Below, piece by piece: positions 16,743 to 26,008 of a stretch of DNA of 64,000 nucleotides. The stretch comes from Flavobacteriaceae bacterium (GTDB taxonomy: Bacteria > Bacteroidota > Bacteroidia > Flavobacteriales > Flavobacteriaceae), in contig NZMG01000026.1 in assembly GCA_002694465.1 (NCBI GenBank), positions 20,742 through 84,741 on the forward strand, written 5' to 3'. The position numbers were made by a program, and so were the translations under genes. Position 1 is the stretch's first letter. Every line of letters begins with the position of its first letter. A model generated the notes under the pieces. It was not told the origin of the DNA and ran no database searches. It saw nothing but the letters and a program-made list of their open reading frames with translations.

Positions 16743-17774
16743 ATGAATCTAAAGCAATCTGTACTTTTTGGGCTTTTGATTACTGTAACGGCCCTTATAG
16801 CTTGGGAAATTTATTGGCGAAATCAAGGTTTTACCGCCACATTAGATGATAATGAAGCCCTTTGGGCTGTTCAAAGAGCAAAAGTTGAAAAGTTATCGAA
16901 AGAGGATGTTGTTTTGGTGGGATCATCGCGAGTTCATTTTGACATTCAACTGGACCAATGGGAAAAGAAAATGGATAGTAAACCCATTCAATTGGCTGCT
17001 GGTGGCTGCTCTCCTTTACCTGTATTTCATGATATTGTAAACAACTCAAATTTCAACGGAACTATTCTGGTTGGGGTTACTCCTGGATTATTTTTCTCCA
17101 CCACGTTTCCAAAAGCACAGCCATGGGCTTGGCCACAGGCTAGGGTTGATTATTTTCATAATAGAACCTATGCCCAAGAATTAAATCACCTGTTTTCACT
17201 TCCCTTGCAAAACAGCTTCGCATTTTTAAGTGAAGTTGAAGGCGTAGATGGCATCAATTTAAAAGAGCTTCTGAAAAAAATTCACATTAATAACCGGGTG
17301 ATAGATCCTATGCCTCCATTTCACACCTTTGAAGAGATTCGATTGGATAGAAATGTACGGATGCTTAAGCGCATGGAAACAGATACCGCCTTTGCCAATA
17401 CGGTAAAAAAGGTTTGGAAGTTTTTTATGTCTGGAGAGGGTCCTCCTCCAGATAAGGAGGCTACTATGAATTTCTTTCTTGCCGATTTAGAGAAGTTTAA
17501 GGCCAGAGGTGGAAAAGTTATTTTATTACGTTGCCCATCAGACGGCTATTTAAGGGATTTTGAAAATACGGTAACCCCTAGAGCTACTTTTTGGGATGAA
17601 TTGGTTCAAAAAGCAAATGTTCCTGCCTATCATTTTGAAGACTATACACAATTACAAAATTTAACCATTCCCGAATGGTCTCACCTTACCGCCAATGATG
17701 CCGATATTTTTACCAATGAGTTTCTTGACATTTTAATTAAAGATCAGGTATTCCTTAATTCTAAATCCAACTAA
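16743..17774 (+). CDS. SGNH-like membrane-anchored protein, O-acyltransferase partner (copy 1)
   Basis: A 343-residue protein with an N-terminal signal anchor (residues about 5-25) and a predicted periplasmic body. The motif VVLVGSSRVHFD at residues 56-67 matches block I of SGNH/GDSL-like enzymes (catalytic-type Ser at 62). EWSHL at 311-315 is in the place of the DxxH block, with Glu for Asp. The MBOAT gene starts 2 bp after its stop. MBOAT plus SGNH pairs O-acetylate extracellular polysaccharide. It is paralogous to the gene at 19650. Confidence 0.72.
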   Translation: MNLKQSVLFGLLITVTALIAWEIYWRNQGFTATLDDNEALWAVQRAKVEKLSKEDVVLVGSSRVHFDIQLDQWEKKMDSKPIQLAAGGCSPLPVFHDIVNNSNFNGTILVGVTPGLFFSTTFPKAQPWAWPQARVDYFHNRTYAQELNHLFSLPLQNSFAFLSEVEGVDGINLKELLKKIHINNRVIDPMPPFHTFEEIRLDRNVRMLKRMETDTAFANTVKKVWKFFMSGEGPPPDKEATMNFFLADLEKFKARGGKVILLRCPSDGYLRDFENTVTPRATFWDELVQKANVPAYHFEDYTQLQNLTIPEWSHLTANDADIFTNEFLDILIKDQVFLNSKSN

Positions 17775-17776
17775 TT

Positions 17777-19192
17777 ATGTTATTCAACTCATTAAGTTTC
17801 ATAGTTTTTTTGATTATTGTTTTAGCCCTTTATTATGCCCCTATCCTTACTTGGGTTTCTAAAAAAAGAATGCTCCTGTTATCGAGTTACATATTCTATG
17901 GATTATGGAATCCCCCATTGGTTATCTTACTATGGATATCGACCCTTGTGGATTGGATGGCAGGAAAAAAGTTGGCCATTGAAGAAAATAAACGAAAAAG
18001 GAAATTATGGTTATTACTAAGTATGTTTGTAAATCTTGGGTTTCTAGGATTTTTTAAATATGGAAACTTCTTGCTTGAAAATTTTACAGCTTTATTAAAT
18101 GCTATAGGTATTGAATTCCAGGCTAGGCCTATGGACATTATTCTTCCTATGGGCATCTCGTTTTATACATTCCAAACCATGTCTTACACAATTGATATGT
18201 ACCAAAAACGTACCGAACGAGCTAGGACGTTTTTAGATTTTGCGTTATATGTCACGTTTTTTCCGCAGTTAGTAGCAGGTCCTATTGTAAGAGCACAAGA
18301 TTTGATTTCACAATTTTATGAAGAAAAGAAAGCAACCATAAATCAATTTCTTTGGGGTGTATTTTTATTAACGATAGGGCTCTTTCAAAAAGTAGTATTG
18401 GCAGATACATTACTTTCCAATACTGCAGACGATGTTTACGGAGCAGGAAAAGTCCTCCATAGTTTAGACGCCTGGACGGGCACCTTAGCCTTTTCAGGTC
18501 AAATCTTTTTTGATTTTGCAGGATATTCTACTTGTGCTATTGGAATTGCATTAATGCTTGGGATAATATTACCCGATAACTTTAGGTATCCCTATGCTTC
18601 CATTGGATTTTCAGATTTATGGCGTCGTTGGCACATTTCATTATCAACTTGGTTACGTGACTATTTATATATTCCATTAGGAGGAAATAAGCATGGGATT
18701 ATAAGAATGTATGTTGCATTAATGGTAACCATGCTACTGGGAGGCTTATGGCATGGTGCTGCTTGGACATTTGTTGTTTGGGGAGCTTTACACGGGATTT
18801 ATTTAGTTGTGGAACGCTTACTAAGAAGTAAAATTCATATTAAAATAAATGCTTTTAATGGTATTCTTCTGGCTTTCCTCACCTACACCCTTGTCAATTT
18901 TACTTGGGTGTTTTTTAGAGCTAGAGAATTTTCAACAGCAAAGAATATAATTGCATCTATGTTATTTATCAATGATGGAGGTGAGAAAATTGTTCCATCC
19001 TTCGATATCATTAAAGTTTTTGTGCTAATTTCCTTATTATTTATTTGCCATTGGATAATGCGAAATACTTCCATGAAAGATGTGTCTCTTAAAACCCCTG
19101 CTTGGTTATTAGGAGTGGTTTGGGGAATTATGCTGTTCCTCATTGCTATTTCACAAGGAAGTGGAGAACAATTTATCTACTTTCAATTTTAA
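17777..19192 (+). CDS. MBOAT family O-acyltransferase (AlgI/DltB-like)
   Basis: A 471-residue multi-pass membrane protein with about ten helices, the usual AlgI length. Key motifs are MDIILPMGISFYTFQTMSY, FFPQLVAGPI, WRRWHISLSTWLRDYLYIPLGG and the catalytic-His segment GGLWHGAAWTFVVWGALHG. It passes acyl groups, typically acetyl from acetyl-CoA, across the inner membrane for polysaccharide or cell-wall modification. It lies between two SGNH-like paralogs. The acceptor polymer cannot be read from the sequence. Confidence 0.93.
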   Translation: MLFNSLSFIVFLIIVLALYYAPILTWVSKKRMLLLSSYIFYGLWNPPLVILLWISTLVDWMAGKKLAIEENKRKRKLWLLLSMFVNLGFLGFFKYGNFLLENFTALLNAIGIEFQARPMDIILPMGISFYTFQTMSYTIDMYQKRTERARTFLDFALYVTFFPQLVAGPIVRAQDLISQFYEEKKATINQFLWGVFLLTIGLFQKVVLADTLLSNTADDVYGAGKVLHSLDAWTGTLAFSGQIFFDFAGYSTCAIGIALMLGIILPDNFRYPYASIGFSDLWRRWHISLSTWLRDYLYIPLGGNKHGIIRMYVALMVTMLLGGLWHGAAWTFVVWGALHGIYLVVERLLRSKIHIKINAFNGILLAFLTYTLVNFTWVFFRAREFSTAKNIIASMLFINDGGEKIVPSFDIIKVFVLISLLFICHWIMRNTSMKDVSLKTPAWLLGVVWGIMLFLIAISQGSGEQFIYFQF

Positions 19193-19245
19193 AATAAGAA
19201 TTAAGGCATAAAAACTTTAACTTTATAGAAACTAACTTTACCATT

Positions 19246-19605
19246 TTGGAAATTCTTATTAAAATACTCATAGGTTTTATTGCTTTTTTACACCTGTACT
19301 TTTTCTATTTCGAAACTTTTTCTTGGACCACAAAAGGCCCTAAAATCTTCAAAAGTTTCCCGAAAGACTTATTCCCCAAAACGAAATCCATGATGGCTAA
19401 CCAAGGGTTTTATAATGGATTCTTAGCTGCGGGATTAATTTGGACCTTCTTCATTGAAAATCAAGCTTGGCAAAATAATGTGGCGCTTTTCTTTTTAAGT
19501 TGTGTTTCCGTTGCAGGGATTGTGGGATCAATTACCGTTTCGAAAAAAATCTTTTTTATCCAGGCATTACCCTCAATTATCTGTTTACTGTTTCTTTTAA
19601 TTTAA
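19246..19605 (+). CDS. DUF1304-like small membrane protein
   Basis: A 119-residue protein with four hydrophobic helices. The pattern FIAFLHLYFFYFETFSW followed by MANQGFYNGFLAAGLIW resembles the DUF1304 family. The start is TTG at 19246, immediately after a near-consensus -7 sequence TAACTTTA; no ATG lies nearby. It sits between the MBOAT gene and the second SGNH-like gene. Its role in that locus is unknown, and it may be independent. Confidence 0.72.
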   Translation: MEILIKILIGFIAFLHLYFFYFETFSWTTKGPKIFKSFPKDLFPKTKSMMANQGFYNGFLAAGLIWTFFIENQAWQNNVALFFLSCVSVAGIVGSITVSKKIFFIQALPSIICLLFLLI

Positions 19606-19649
19606 CCACCAATTAATTATTATACATTTTTAATAACCAACTTGTAATT

Positions 19650-20726
19650 GTGAATTTAAAAAGGTCATTTATCCTAGCTACCATATTCGGATTAATCTTA
19701 ATTGTAGGGTGGGAATTATATTGGCGTTCACAAAACCGCACTCCCAACTTAGATGATAATAAAGCCTTATGGGCTCAACAATGGAGTAAATTTGAAACTT
19801 CTAATGAGAATAAGATTGTCTTTATAGGTTCTTCTCGAATCCTTTTTGATATACAAAGACCTATTTGGAAAAAATATACAAATACAGATGCGATAATGCT
19901 GGGGGTGCAAGGTGGCACGCCTTTACCAATATTGAAACAAGTTCTTGAAGACACTAATTACAAAGGGTTAATTGTTGTAGGGGTGGCTCCAGATTTATTT
20001 TTTTGGGCTTCTGAAATTGACGACTTTTCTTGGAAAAGATCAAAAGCATTACTTGATTATTCAAAGGATAGAACCTATGCTCAAAGAATAAATCAAAACC
20101 TTTCAATCCCTCTTCAAAAAAATCTCGCATTTTATCGTGACGGAAATGAAGAATGGAGTGATGATGTTGATTTGGCAACTCTTTTAAAAAATTTAAGGTC
20201 AGGAGAAAGAGCAGGTCCAATCCCTCCTCCCTTTTTCAATTTTGAAGACGTGCATCTAGATAGAAATGTTGAAATGAGTACAAAAGCTACCCAAGATTCT
20301 GTATTTGCAAACACTATTATTAAGGCTTGGGGGTTAGATGAATGGGAAAAAGAAATTGAGGATAGTGAAGAGTATAAAAAAATGCAGAAGGATATTGAAA
20401 ATAAAAGAAATAAAGTCATTTCTTATTTTTCAAAGTATGCCGAAGAATATACAAGGAAGGGTGGGTCTATTGTCTTGGTGCGTTGCCCTTCTTCTGGAAA
20501 ATATAGAGATTTAGAGCGTCGTGATTTTCCAAGAGAAGAATTTTGGGATTCATTGGTAAACAATACTAATTTACCGTCCATTCATTTTGAAGACTATCCC
20601 CAACTTATGGGATTAAAGATTCCCGAGTTATCTCATCTATCTAAAGAAGATGCCAATTTTTTTACATTAGAACTTATAAAGATTTTTAAACAGGAAGGAA
20701 TACTAAGTAATAATACTCTCCAGTAA
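19650..20726 (+). CDS. SGNH-like membrane-anchored protein, O-acyltransferase partner (copy 2)
   Basis: A 358-residue paralog of the gene at 16743, starting with GTG. It shares MNLK at the N-terminus, the WE[IL]YWR element after the anchor helix, LDDN[EK]ALWA, the GSSR motif at 60-63, RTYAQ and the final P-E-x-SHL block (ELSH). A charged insertion rich in Glu and Lys (around residues 225-260) is absent in copy 1. Two SGNH-like proteins around one MBOAT may give acceptor choice; this is inference. Confidence 0.7.
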   Translation: MNLKRSFILATIFGLILIVGWELYWRSQNRTPNLDDNKALWAQQWSKFETSNENKIVFIGSSRILFDIQRPIWKKYTNTDAIMLGVQGGTPLPILKQVLEDTNYKGLIVVGVAPDLFFWASEIDDFSWKRSKALLDYSKDRTYAQRINQNLSIPLQKNLAFYRDGNEEWSDDVDLATLLKNLRSGERAGPIPPPFFNFEDVHLDRNVEMSTKATQDSVFANTIIKAWGLDEWEKEIEDSEEYKKMQKDIENKRNKVISYFSKYAEEYTRKGGSIVLVRCPSSGKYRDLERRDFPREEFWDSLVNNTNLPSIHFEDYPQLMGLKIPELSHLSKEDANFFTLELIKIFKQEGILSNNTLQ

Positions 20727-20802
20727 CTATTCTTTTAATACAATCCGCAACGTACTTTTCCTTATGTTAAAATAAAATATGATTTTACACCTCTTATTTT
20801 CA

Positions 20803-20810
20803 TATATTTA
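20803..20810 (+). promoter_or_regulatory. Candidate -7 box before the DUF6090 array
   Basis: TATATTTA is one base from TAnnTTTG and lies 20 bp before the first gene of the array. It is the most likely main promoter for the first five genes, which are mostly joined by ATGA overlaps. Confidence 0.4.
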
Positions 20811-20830
20811 GAGGAACTAAACTAACCTCC

Positions 20831-21598
20831 ATGATTAAATTCTTCCGCAGGATAAGGCAACGCCTTGTATCTGAAAATAAGGTTTCAAAATACATACTAT
20901 ATGCTATAGGAGAGATCATTCTTGTAGTGATTGGGATACTCATTGCGTTACAAATCAATAACGCCAACGAAGTAAGAAAAGAAAGAGCCAAGGAGATTCA
21001 CTATTTAAAGAACATTAAAACCGACTTACAACTTAATATCGATAATATTGAAACATTTATTGAAACTCGAAATAAGCAAATTCTATCGGCAAGCACAGTT
21101 TTAGAATATTACGAAGGCAAACCTCTGGAAGACCTAAATGACTTAAGCAATAATCTTTTAAATGTGTATATCTGGAAAAAGTTTTACCAAATAAATAATA
21201 CATTTCAAGAATTAACCAATTCGGGTAATCTGGCATTAATTTCAAACGATTCGATTAAAAACAGTCTTCTTAATTTGGATGCTATGTACAAAGAGTTAAA
21301 AGGTGAAGAAGAACATTATCGTTATGACACCGAATTACTCCTTTACGAACCTTCCTATAGGATTTTGGACCTTAACCCCATCACCAAAAAATTTACTTAT
21401 GATGTGACGAAGGGACAGGCTGGTCAAGATGCTGAACTTTCCCGGGAAGATTTCGAAAAATTATTACAAGACTTAAATCATAAAAATGGTTTTGTGATGA
21501 CAGTTTATGAATTCACTGTTATGAATAGCCAACTAGAAGCAATGAAAGAGAAATCTATTCAGCTTAAAAAATTAATCGATGAAGAAATTGCCAAATGA
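20831..21598 (+). CDS. DUF6090-type membrane-anchored protein, array copy 1
   Basis: Copy 1 of 13 (255 residues). It shows the layout of the whole family. A basic amphipathic N-terminus (MIKFFRRIRQRLVSENK) is followed by one membrane helix at about 24-43 (AIGEIILVVIGILIALQINN) and a helical C-terminal part predicted to be periplasmic. The family central motif (TY/F-x-E-L-x-x-S-G-x-L-x-L-I-x-N) is at 123-140 (NNTFQELTNSGNLALISN), and the C-terminal motif is KKLIDEEIAK. Asn replaces the usual Trp in the post-helix NNWNE. It is most like copy 5 in its C-terminal part. The stop overlaps the next ATG (ATGA). Confidence 0.8.
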   Translation: MIKFFRRIRQRLVSENKVSKYILYAIGEIILVVIGILIALQINNANEVRKERAKEIHYLKNIKTDLQLNIDNIETFIETRNKQILSASTVLEYYEGKPLEDLNDLSNNLLNVYIWKKFYQINNTFQELTNSGNLALISNDSIKNSLLNLDAMYKELKGEEEHYRYDTELLLYEPSYRILDLNPITKKFTYDVTKGQAGQDAELSREDFEKLLQDLNHKNGFVMTVYEFTVMNSQLEAMKEKSIQLKKLIDEEIAK

Positions 21599-22341
21599 TA
21601 AAATTCTTTCGAAAAATCCGACAAAGACTTCTTTCTGAAAATAAATTCAGCAAATATTTCATTTATGCCATTGGGGAAATTGTCCTCGTGGTCATTGGTA
21701 TTTTAATTGCATTACAGATTAATAACTGGAATGAGGGAAACAAGCAAAGAGCAAAAGAGGTCGATTTGGTAAATGCGTTGATCTTGGACCTTGACTTAAA
21801 GTTGAACGAGAATATCAGCGATTTAGAGATAGGTGAACAGATTATCGAACGATGCAATAAGGTAAAATTTGATGTGCAGGCAGGAATGCTCGTGGACACC
21901 TCCAATGTCAAGGACATACTAGACGGACTTGCATCGGACGAGTGGTTTTATGTCACTAACACCCCTACTTACAATAGCATCGTCAACTCAGGACTATGGC
22001 AACGTCTTCCAGATAGTCTAGCGAGAACGGTACAATCAATCTATGATGGTAGAGCCGCAGCGTTAAGCCTCGGGTTTCAAAAGCACAACGAGTATGCAAC
22101 CAACTGCAAACTCAATTATCTTGCGCCAAAAGGGCTTCTTAATTTAGATCAGAATGCGCTGTCACTTAGTAAAAAAATCTCTGAGGACGTGGAAGCTTTT
22201 CAGGTGCAATTGGATATCTATATGAACGGGGTGCAGAGAATGATTAGGTTGAATACGATATCAAAGAACAGGATTGAAGAGGTTATCCCTCATCTTTACA
22301 GCTATCGAAATAGACTCGCCAACAATAAAGTCCGACAATGA
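21595..22341 (+). CDS. DUF6090-type membrane-anchored protein, array copy 2
   Basis: 248 residues, 4-bp ATGA overlaps on both sides. Its first 56 bases differ from those of copy 3 at only one position. The central block is variant: TPTYNSIVNSGLWQRLPDSL, with LPDSL in place of I-x-N-x-SL. Together with copy 3 it forms a subgroup sharing HNEYATNCKLNYL-like and LLNLD segments. The C-terminus lacks the LIDxEI motif and ends in a basic tail. Confidence 0.8.
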   Translation: MIKFFRKIRQRLLSENKFSKYFIYAIGEIVLVVIGILIALQINNWNEGNKQRAKEVDLVNALILDLDLKLNENISDLEIGEQIIERCNKVKFDVQAGMLVDTSNVKDILDGLASDEWFYVTNTPTYNSIVNSGLWQRLPDSLARTVQSIYDGRAAALSLGFQKHNEYATNCKLNYLAPKGLLNLDQNALSLSKKISEDVEAFQVQLDIYMNGVQRMIRLNTISKNRIEEVIPHLYSYRNRLANNKVRQ

Positions 22342-23063
22342 TCAAATTCTTTCGAAAAATCCGACAAAGACTTCTTTCTGAAAATAAATTCAGTAAGTAT
22401 TTGCTTTACGCCGTTGGTGAGATTATTCTTGTAGTAATAGGCATCTTAATTGCGCTTCAGATAAACAATAATAATGAAGCGAGAAAAGAAAAGGCCTTAG
22501 AAAAAGAACTTATCAATTTGTTGATTTCTGACCTAGAGGAAAAAAGAAAAGAGAATTTATCTGACTTCACAAACGCCAATAGCTTTATCAAAAGATTTGA
22601 GGAATCAATTGAAATGTGGGAAAATACAAAAAGAATCGACACTATAAACTTAAGAGACAATCTAAATATTCTGGGGCAGGATAATTATTTTCTAAATCAA
22701 AACTCCCCAATTTATTCAGGACTTTCATCGAGTAATTTTTGGAAACAGATACCAGATAGTTTAAACAAAAGAATCGATGATGTATATCGCATTAGACTTA
22801 AAAGAATAGGCATTGCATTCGACAAATCAAATGAGTATGGAACATTTACTCGATTGAATTTCCTAACACCTAATGATTTGTTAGACTTAGATAGACCTAT
22901 TGATACTATTCTAAAAAACGTGGAGCCGGTGAAGGAGCAATATATTTTGAACAGCAAATTATTTGTTGTAGGAGCAAAACGCCTAAGGGGTAACGTAAGA
23001 ACTTGTGGAAATGAAATTGAAAATTTGATACAAAGTTTACAATTGTATACTGAATCCAGATAG
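22338..23063 (+). CDS. DUF6090-type membrane-anchored protein, array copy 3
   Basis: 241 residues, closest paralog of copy 2 (SPIYSGLSSSNFWKQIPDSL central block; SNEYGTFTRLNFLTPNDLL). The post-helix motif is NNNNE, so the Trp is lost here as in copy 1. Strong Lys/Glu coiled-coil-like stretch at about 48-75. A 28-bp gap precedes copy 4. Confidence 0.8.
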   Translation: MIKFFRKIRQRLLSENKFSKYLLYAVGEIILVVIGILIALQINNNNEARKEKALEKELINLLISDLEEKRKENLSDFTNANSFIKRFEESIEMWENTKRIDTINLRDNLNILGQDNYFLNQNSPIYSGLSSSNFWKQIPDSLNKRIDDVYRIRLKRIGIAFDKSNEYGTFTRLNFLTPNDLLDLDRPIDTILKNVEPVKEQYILNSKLFVVGAKRLRGNVRTCGNEIENLIQSLQLYTESR

Positions 23064-23091
23064 AAAATAAACAAAGTATAAATGCCGATCA

Positions 23092-23853
23092 ATGATAAAA
23101 TTCTTCCGAAAAATCCGACAAAAATTACTATCTGAAAACAAATTCAACAAGTATTTACTCTATGCTATGGGCGAGATTATCCTTGTGGTGATTGGGATTT
23201 TGATTGCTTTGCAAATAAACAATTGGAATGAATTAAAATCTGAAAGAGTTATTGAAAATACTTATATGAAGAATTTGCTGGAAGATTTGGAAGATGATCT
23301 AGTTATCTACGATAAATTTCAAGATAGCAATCAAGAGGTTTATATGTTGATAGATTCCATTATTCCAGGTTTAAAAAGTGAAAACAGAAAAAACAATGTA
23401 GGCAAACTAGCTTATTGGTCTAGAATGGTAACAATAAAATGGACGATTATACATCCTGTAAAAAGAACCTACGAACAGATGAAAAGTTCTGGACACCTTC
23501 GGCTGGTTAGTAATAATGAAGTGTCTAATAGTATTTCAAAATATTACAATTCACTTTCAGAATTTGATGGATATAATGAAGCAGGGATGCTGTGGGCTGC
23601 AGATTATGTTGAGTCTTTAGGAAAAATTTTCGATGCTGAAATTATGCTTAACATAATGCGAACTCGCCAAATGACAGAAGCAAATAAAAATGATTTGCTT
23701 ACAGAAAATCCAATTGTTCTTAATCAATTAATGAATAGCTTGAACTATTTTAACGGTGCCCTTAGTCTTGCAGAAAATGTAAGTCTGGTAAAGGAAGAAG
23801 ATGCAAAGAAGTTAATCGATTTAATTAAATCTAATTATAACTTGAATCAATGA
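23092..23853 (+). CDS. DUF6090-type membrane-anchored protein, array copy 4
   Basis: 253 residues. The N-terminal DNA is almost the same as that of copy 5 for the first 55 bases. The helix reads AMGEIILVVIGILIALQINN (Met for Ile). Central motif KRTYEQMKSSGHLRLVSNNE, followed by SNSISKYYNSL. The ATGA overlap couples it to copy 5. Confidence 0.8.
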   Translation: MIKFFRKIRQKLLSENKFNKYLLYAMGEIILVVIGILIALQINNWNELKSERVIENTYMKNLLEDLEDDLVIYDKFQDSNQEVYMLIDSIIPGLKSENRKNNVGKLAYWSRMVTIKWTIIHPVKRTYEQMKSSGHLRLVSNNEVSNSISKYYNSLSEFDGYNEAGMLWAADYVESLGKIFDAEIMLNIMRTRQMTEANKNDLLTENPIVLNQLMNSLNYFNGALSLAENVSLVKEEDAKKLIDLIKSNYNLNQ

Positions 23854-24641
23854 TAAAATTCTTCCGAAAAATCCGCCAAAAATTACTATCTGAAAACAAA
23901 TTCAGCAAGTATTTTATTTATGCTGTTGGGGAAATTGTTCTTGTGGTCATTGGTATTTTAATTGCATTACAGATTAATAACTGGAATGAGCAAAGAAAAG
24001 AACGTGCGGTGGAAGTTAATTTCCTAAAAAACCTTCGCGCCGATTTGGTGAGTGAAATTGATAACAACACCCTCTTTGCAAACTATCGTTTTCAGAAAGC
24101 GAAAGCCAGTTCCGATTTAATAAATGGAGCTGAGCCTCAAACTATGGAAGATTTGGAGCGATATACCGACACCTACGAACGTGTTTTTATTTGGAACACT
24201 TTTGTTCCTAATAACAATACCTATAAGGAATTATTAAGTTCGGGAAACCTTAGTTTTATTAAAAACGATTCCATTAAAAATAGATTATTAGAATTAGACA
24301 AAACCTATGTAGCCATTGCTTCGGGTGAAAACCATATGAGAAGAGAATACGAAACGTATTTATACGACCCGCACGTTGAAAATGTGATGGCCCTTGGGTT
24401 TTTTGATATAAAGGAACCCGCTTTTGGGTTTCCAAAAAGACTCACTGCCAAAGATATTGACCCAGCTTTACATAAGAGACTCATTGAAGATGCCAAATGG
24501 CAACATCATAACGAGAAATTTAAAAATGGGCTTAGACTCTCCTTTATGAATAATGGTTACTTAGCAGGAATTCACAAAGATTTAGTTCAATACATCGAAA
24601 ATTTAATTGCTTTAATTGATAAGGAAATTGCAAAAGAATAG
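23850..24641 (+). CDS. DUF6090-type membrane-anchored protein, array copy 5
   Basis: 263 residues. Central motif NNTYKELLSSGNLSFIKNDS and C-terminal ALIDKEIAKE, close to copy 1. The segment encoding the membrane helix is nearly identical in DNA to that of copy 2, whereas the very 5' end matches copy 4, so the gene is a mosaic. It is followed by the RidA-like gene after 35 bp. Confidence 0.8.
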   Translation: MIKFFRKIRQKLLSENKFSKYFIYAVGEIVLVVIGILIALQINNWNEQRKERAVEVNFLKNLRADLVSEIDNNTLFANYRFQKAKASSDLINGAEPQTMEDLERYTDTYERVFIWNTFVPNNNTYKELLSSGNLSFIKNDSIKNRLLELDKTYVAIASGENHMRREYETYLYDPHVENVMALGFFDIKEPAFGFPKRLTAKDIDPALHKRLIEDAKWQHHNEKFKNGLRLSFMNNGYLAGIHKDLVQYIENLIALIDKEIAKE

Positions 24642-24652
24642 AATACAATAAC

Positions 24653-24660
24653 TAACTTTA
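24653..24660 (+). promoter_or_regulatory. Candidate -7 box for the RidA-like gene
   Basis: TAACTTTA, one base from consensus, 16 bp before the ATG. It suggests that the RidA-like gene can be transcribed on its own inside the array. Confidence 0.4.
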
Positions 24661-24676
24661 AAAAAACCAACCCATT

Positions 24677-25183
24677 ATGAAAAAACTAACTATTACTTCC
24701 CTTATTCTTGCTTTATTTTTTACCCTTTCAAGCTGTGAAGAAAAGGAAAAAGAAACAACCAAAGAAATTGAAAAAGAAGTCACTATTGAACCCGAAAAAC
24801 CAGAATATTTTTTACTCCGCCCCGAGGTAGAAAAAGCCTACGGATATTCCCACGCTGTTAAAATTGGGAACAGTATTAAAGTTTCTGGCGCTGTAAGTAT
24901 GGATGATGCAGGAAATCCAACCGCCGTGGGGGATTTAGCACAACAAATGAAGAATTGTTATGCAGATTTGGATAAAGTATTAAAACACTTTGGGTGCACT
25001 TTTGACGATGTGATAGTAGAAAACATTTTCACCACCAATATGCCTTTGTTCCTTGAAAATGCTGCATACCGCGGTGAGATTTACAAAAACCATTTTCCAA
25101 CGGGCTCTTGGCTTGGGGTTAAAGAATTGGCCATCCCTGAATTTATGATTGAAATAGAATTAGAAGTTCATAAATCCAAATAA
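24677..25183 (+). CDS. RidA family protein with lipoprotein signal
   Basis: A 168-residue RidA/YjgF/UK114-like domain preceded by a lipoprotein signal peptide (MKKLTITSLILALFFTLSSC, lipobox LSSC) and a Glu/Lys linker. The domain has GYSHAVKIGNSIKVSGAVSMD, MKNCYADLDKVLKHFGC and DVIVENIFTTNM. The usual catalytic Arg region of RidA appears as ENIFTT, so imine deaminase activity is uncertain. RidA proteins are normally cytosolic; this one should be anchored at the envelope. It sits between array copies 5 and 6. Confidence 0.85.
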   Translation: MKKLTITSLILALFFTLSSCEEKEKETTKEIEKEVTIEPEKPEYFLLRPEVEKAYGYSHAVKIGNSIKVSGAVSMDDAGNPTAVGDLAQQMKNCYADLDKVLKHFGCTFDDVIVENIFTTNMPLFLENAAYRGEIYKNHFPTGSWLGVKELAIPEFMIEIELEVHKSK

Positions 25184-25225
25184 TCACAAAACAATTCTAG
25201 CTCTCTTTCATAACAGTATAATCGA

Positions 25226-26005
25226 ATGATTAAATTCTTTAGAAAAATTCGTCAAAAACTATTATCTGAAAATAAATTCAGCAAGTATTTTATGTATGCC
25301 CTTGGGGAAATCATCCTTGTGGTCATCGGTATTCTAATTGCCTTGCAAATTAATGGCTGGAACACCCATAGAGTTAATAAAAATAAAGAGCAAGAGTATT
25401 TGGTTGGACTGAAAAGTGATTTGGAAAATCAAATTAATGCCTTTAATGGAAGGATTAAAATATATGATGTAATAATAGATAAAGGTGAATCTATTGTAAC
25501 AGACTTTGCAACGGCAGGTAAGTTAATTGAAATAGATAGCATCAATATAAAGTTAAGCTATATGATGTATGCGTTAAATTATCCAGACACGCAAACAACT
25601 TTTAATGAACTTATCGCAACAGGTCAAATTAATTTAATTCAAGAAAAATCACTTCGATCAAAGATAATTAGGTACTACCAAGACTCTGAGGATTCGAAAT
25701 CCAATGTAAACTCAAATGTAGAATCCGTTTTTTACCAACATATATTTCCTATTATAAAATCTTCAATTATTGTTCATTTTGACAATTTTCAATTCAAAAG
25801 TGAAAAGGTCAATAAAGAACTTTTGAATGAAAAATTAATTACAACTTTTGAAACCAATTTAAGGGACCCTTTTAAAGAATTTGAGGTTATAAACGCGGTG
25901 AGTTTAAGGGTAATGGAGGCCAATACTAATAAAGGTCATATCCTGTTTGCAAAAGATCTTGCTCAAACTCTTTTAAGGGATATTGAAAGCGAATTAAGTA
26001 AATAA
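25226..26005 (+). CDS. DUF6090-type membrane-anchored protein, array copy 6
   Basis: 259 residues, first copy after the RidA-like gene. Post-helix motif is NGWN rather than NNWN. Central motif QTTFNELIATGQINLIQEKS, resembling copy 8. C-terminus ends LLRDIESELSK. A 3-bp gap leads to copy 7. Confidence 0.8.
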   Translation: MIKFFRKIRQKLLSENKFSKYFMYALGEIILVVIGILIALQINGWNTHRVNKNKEQEYLVGLKSDLENQINAFNGRIKIYDVIIDKGESIVTDFATAGKLIEIDSINIKLSYMMYALNYPDTQTTFNELIATGQINLIQEKSLRSKIIRYYQDSEDSKSNVNSNVESVFYQHIFPIIKSSIIVHFDNFQFKSEKVNKELLNEKLITTFETNLRDPFKEFEVINAVSLRVMEANTNKGHILFAKDLAQTLLRDIESELSK

Positions 26006-26008
26006 GCC

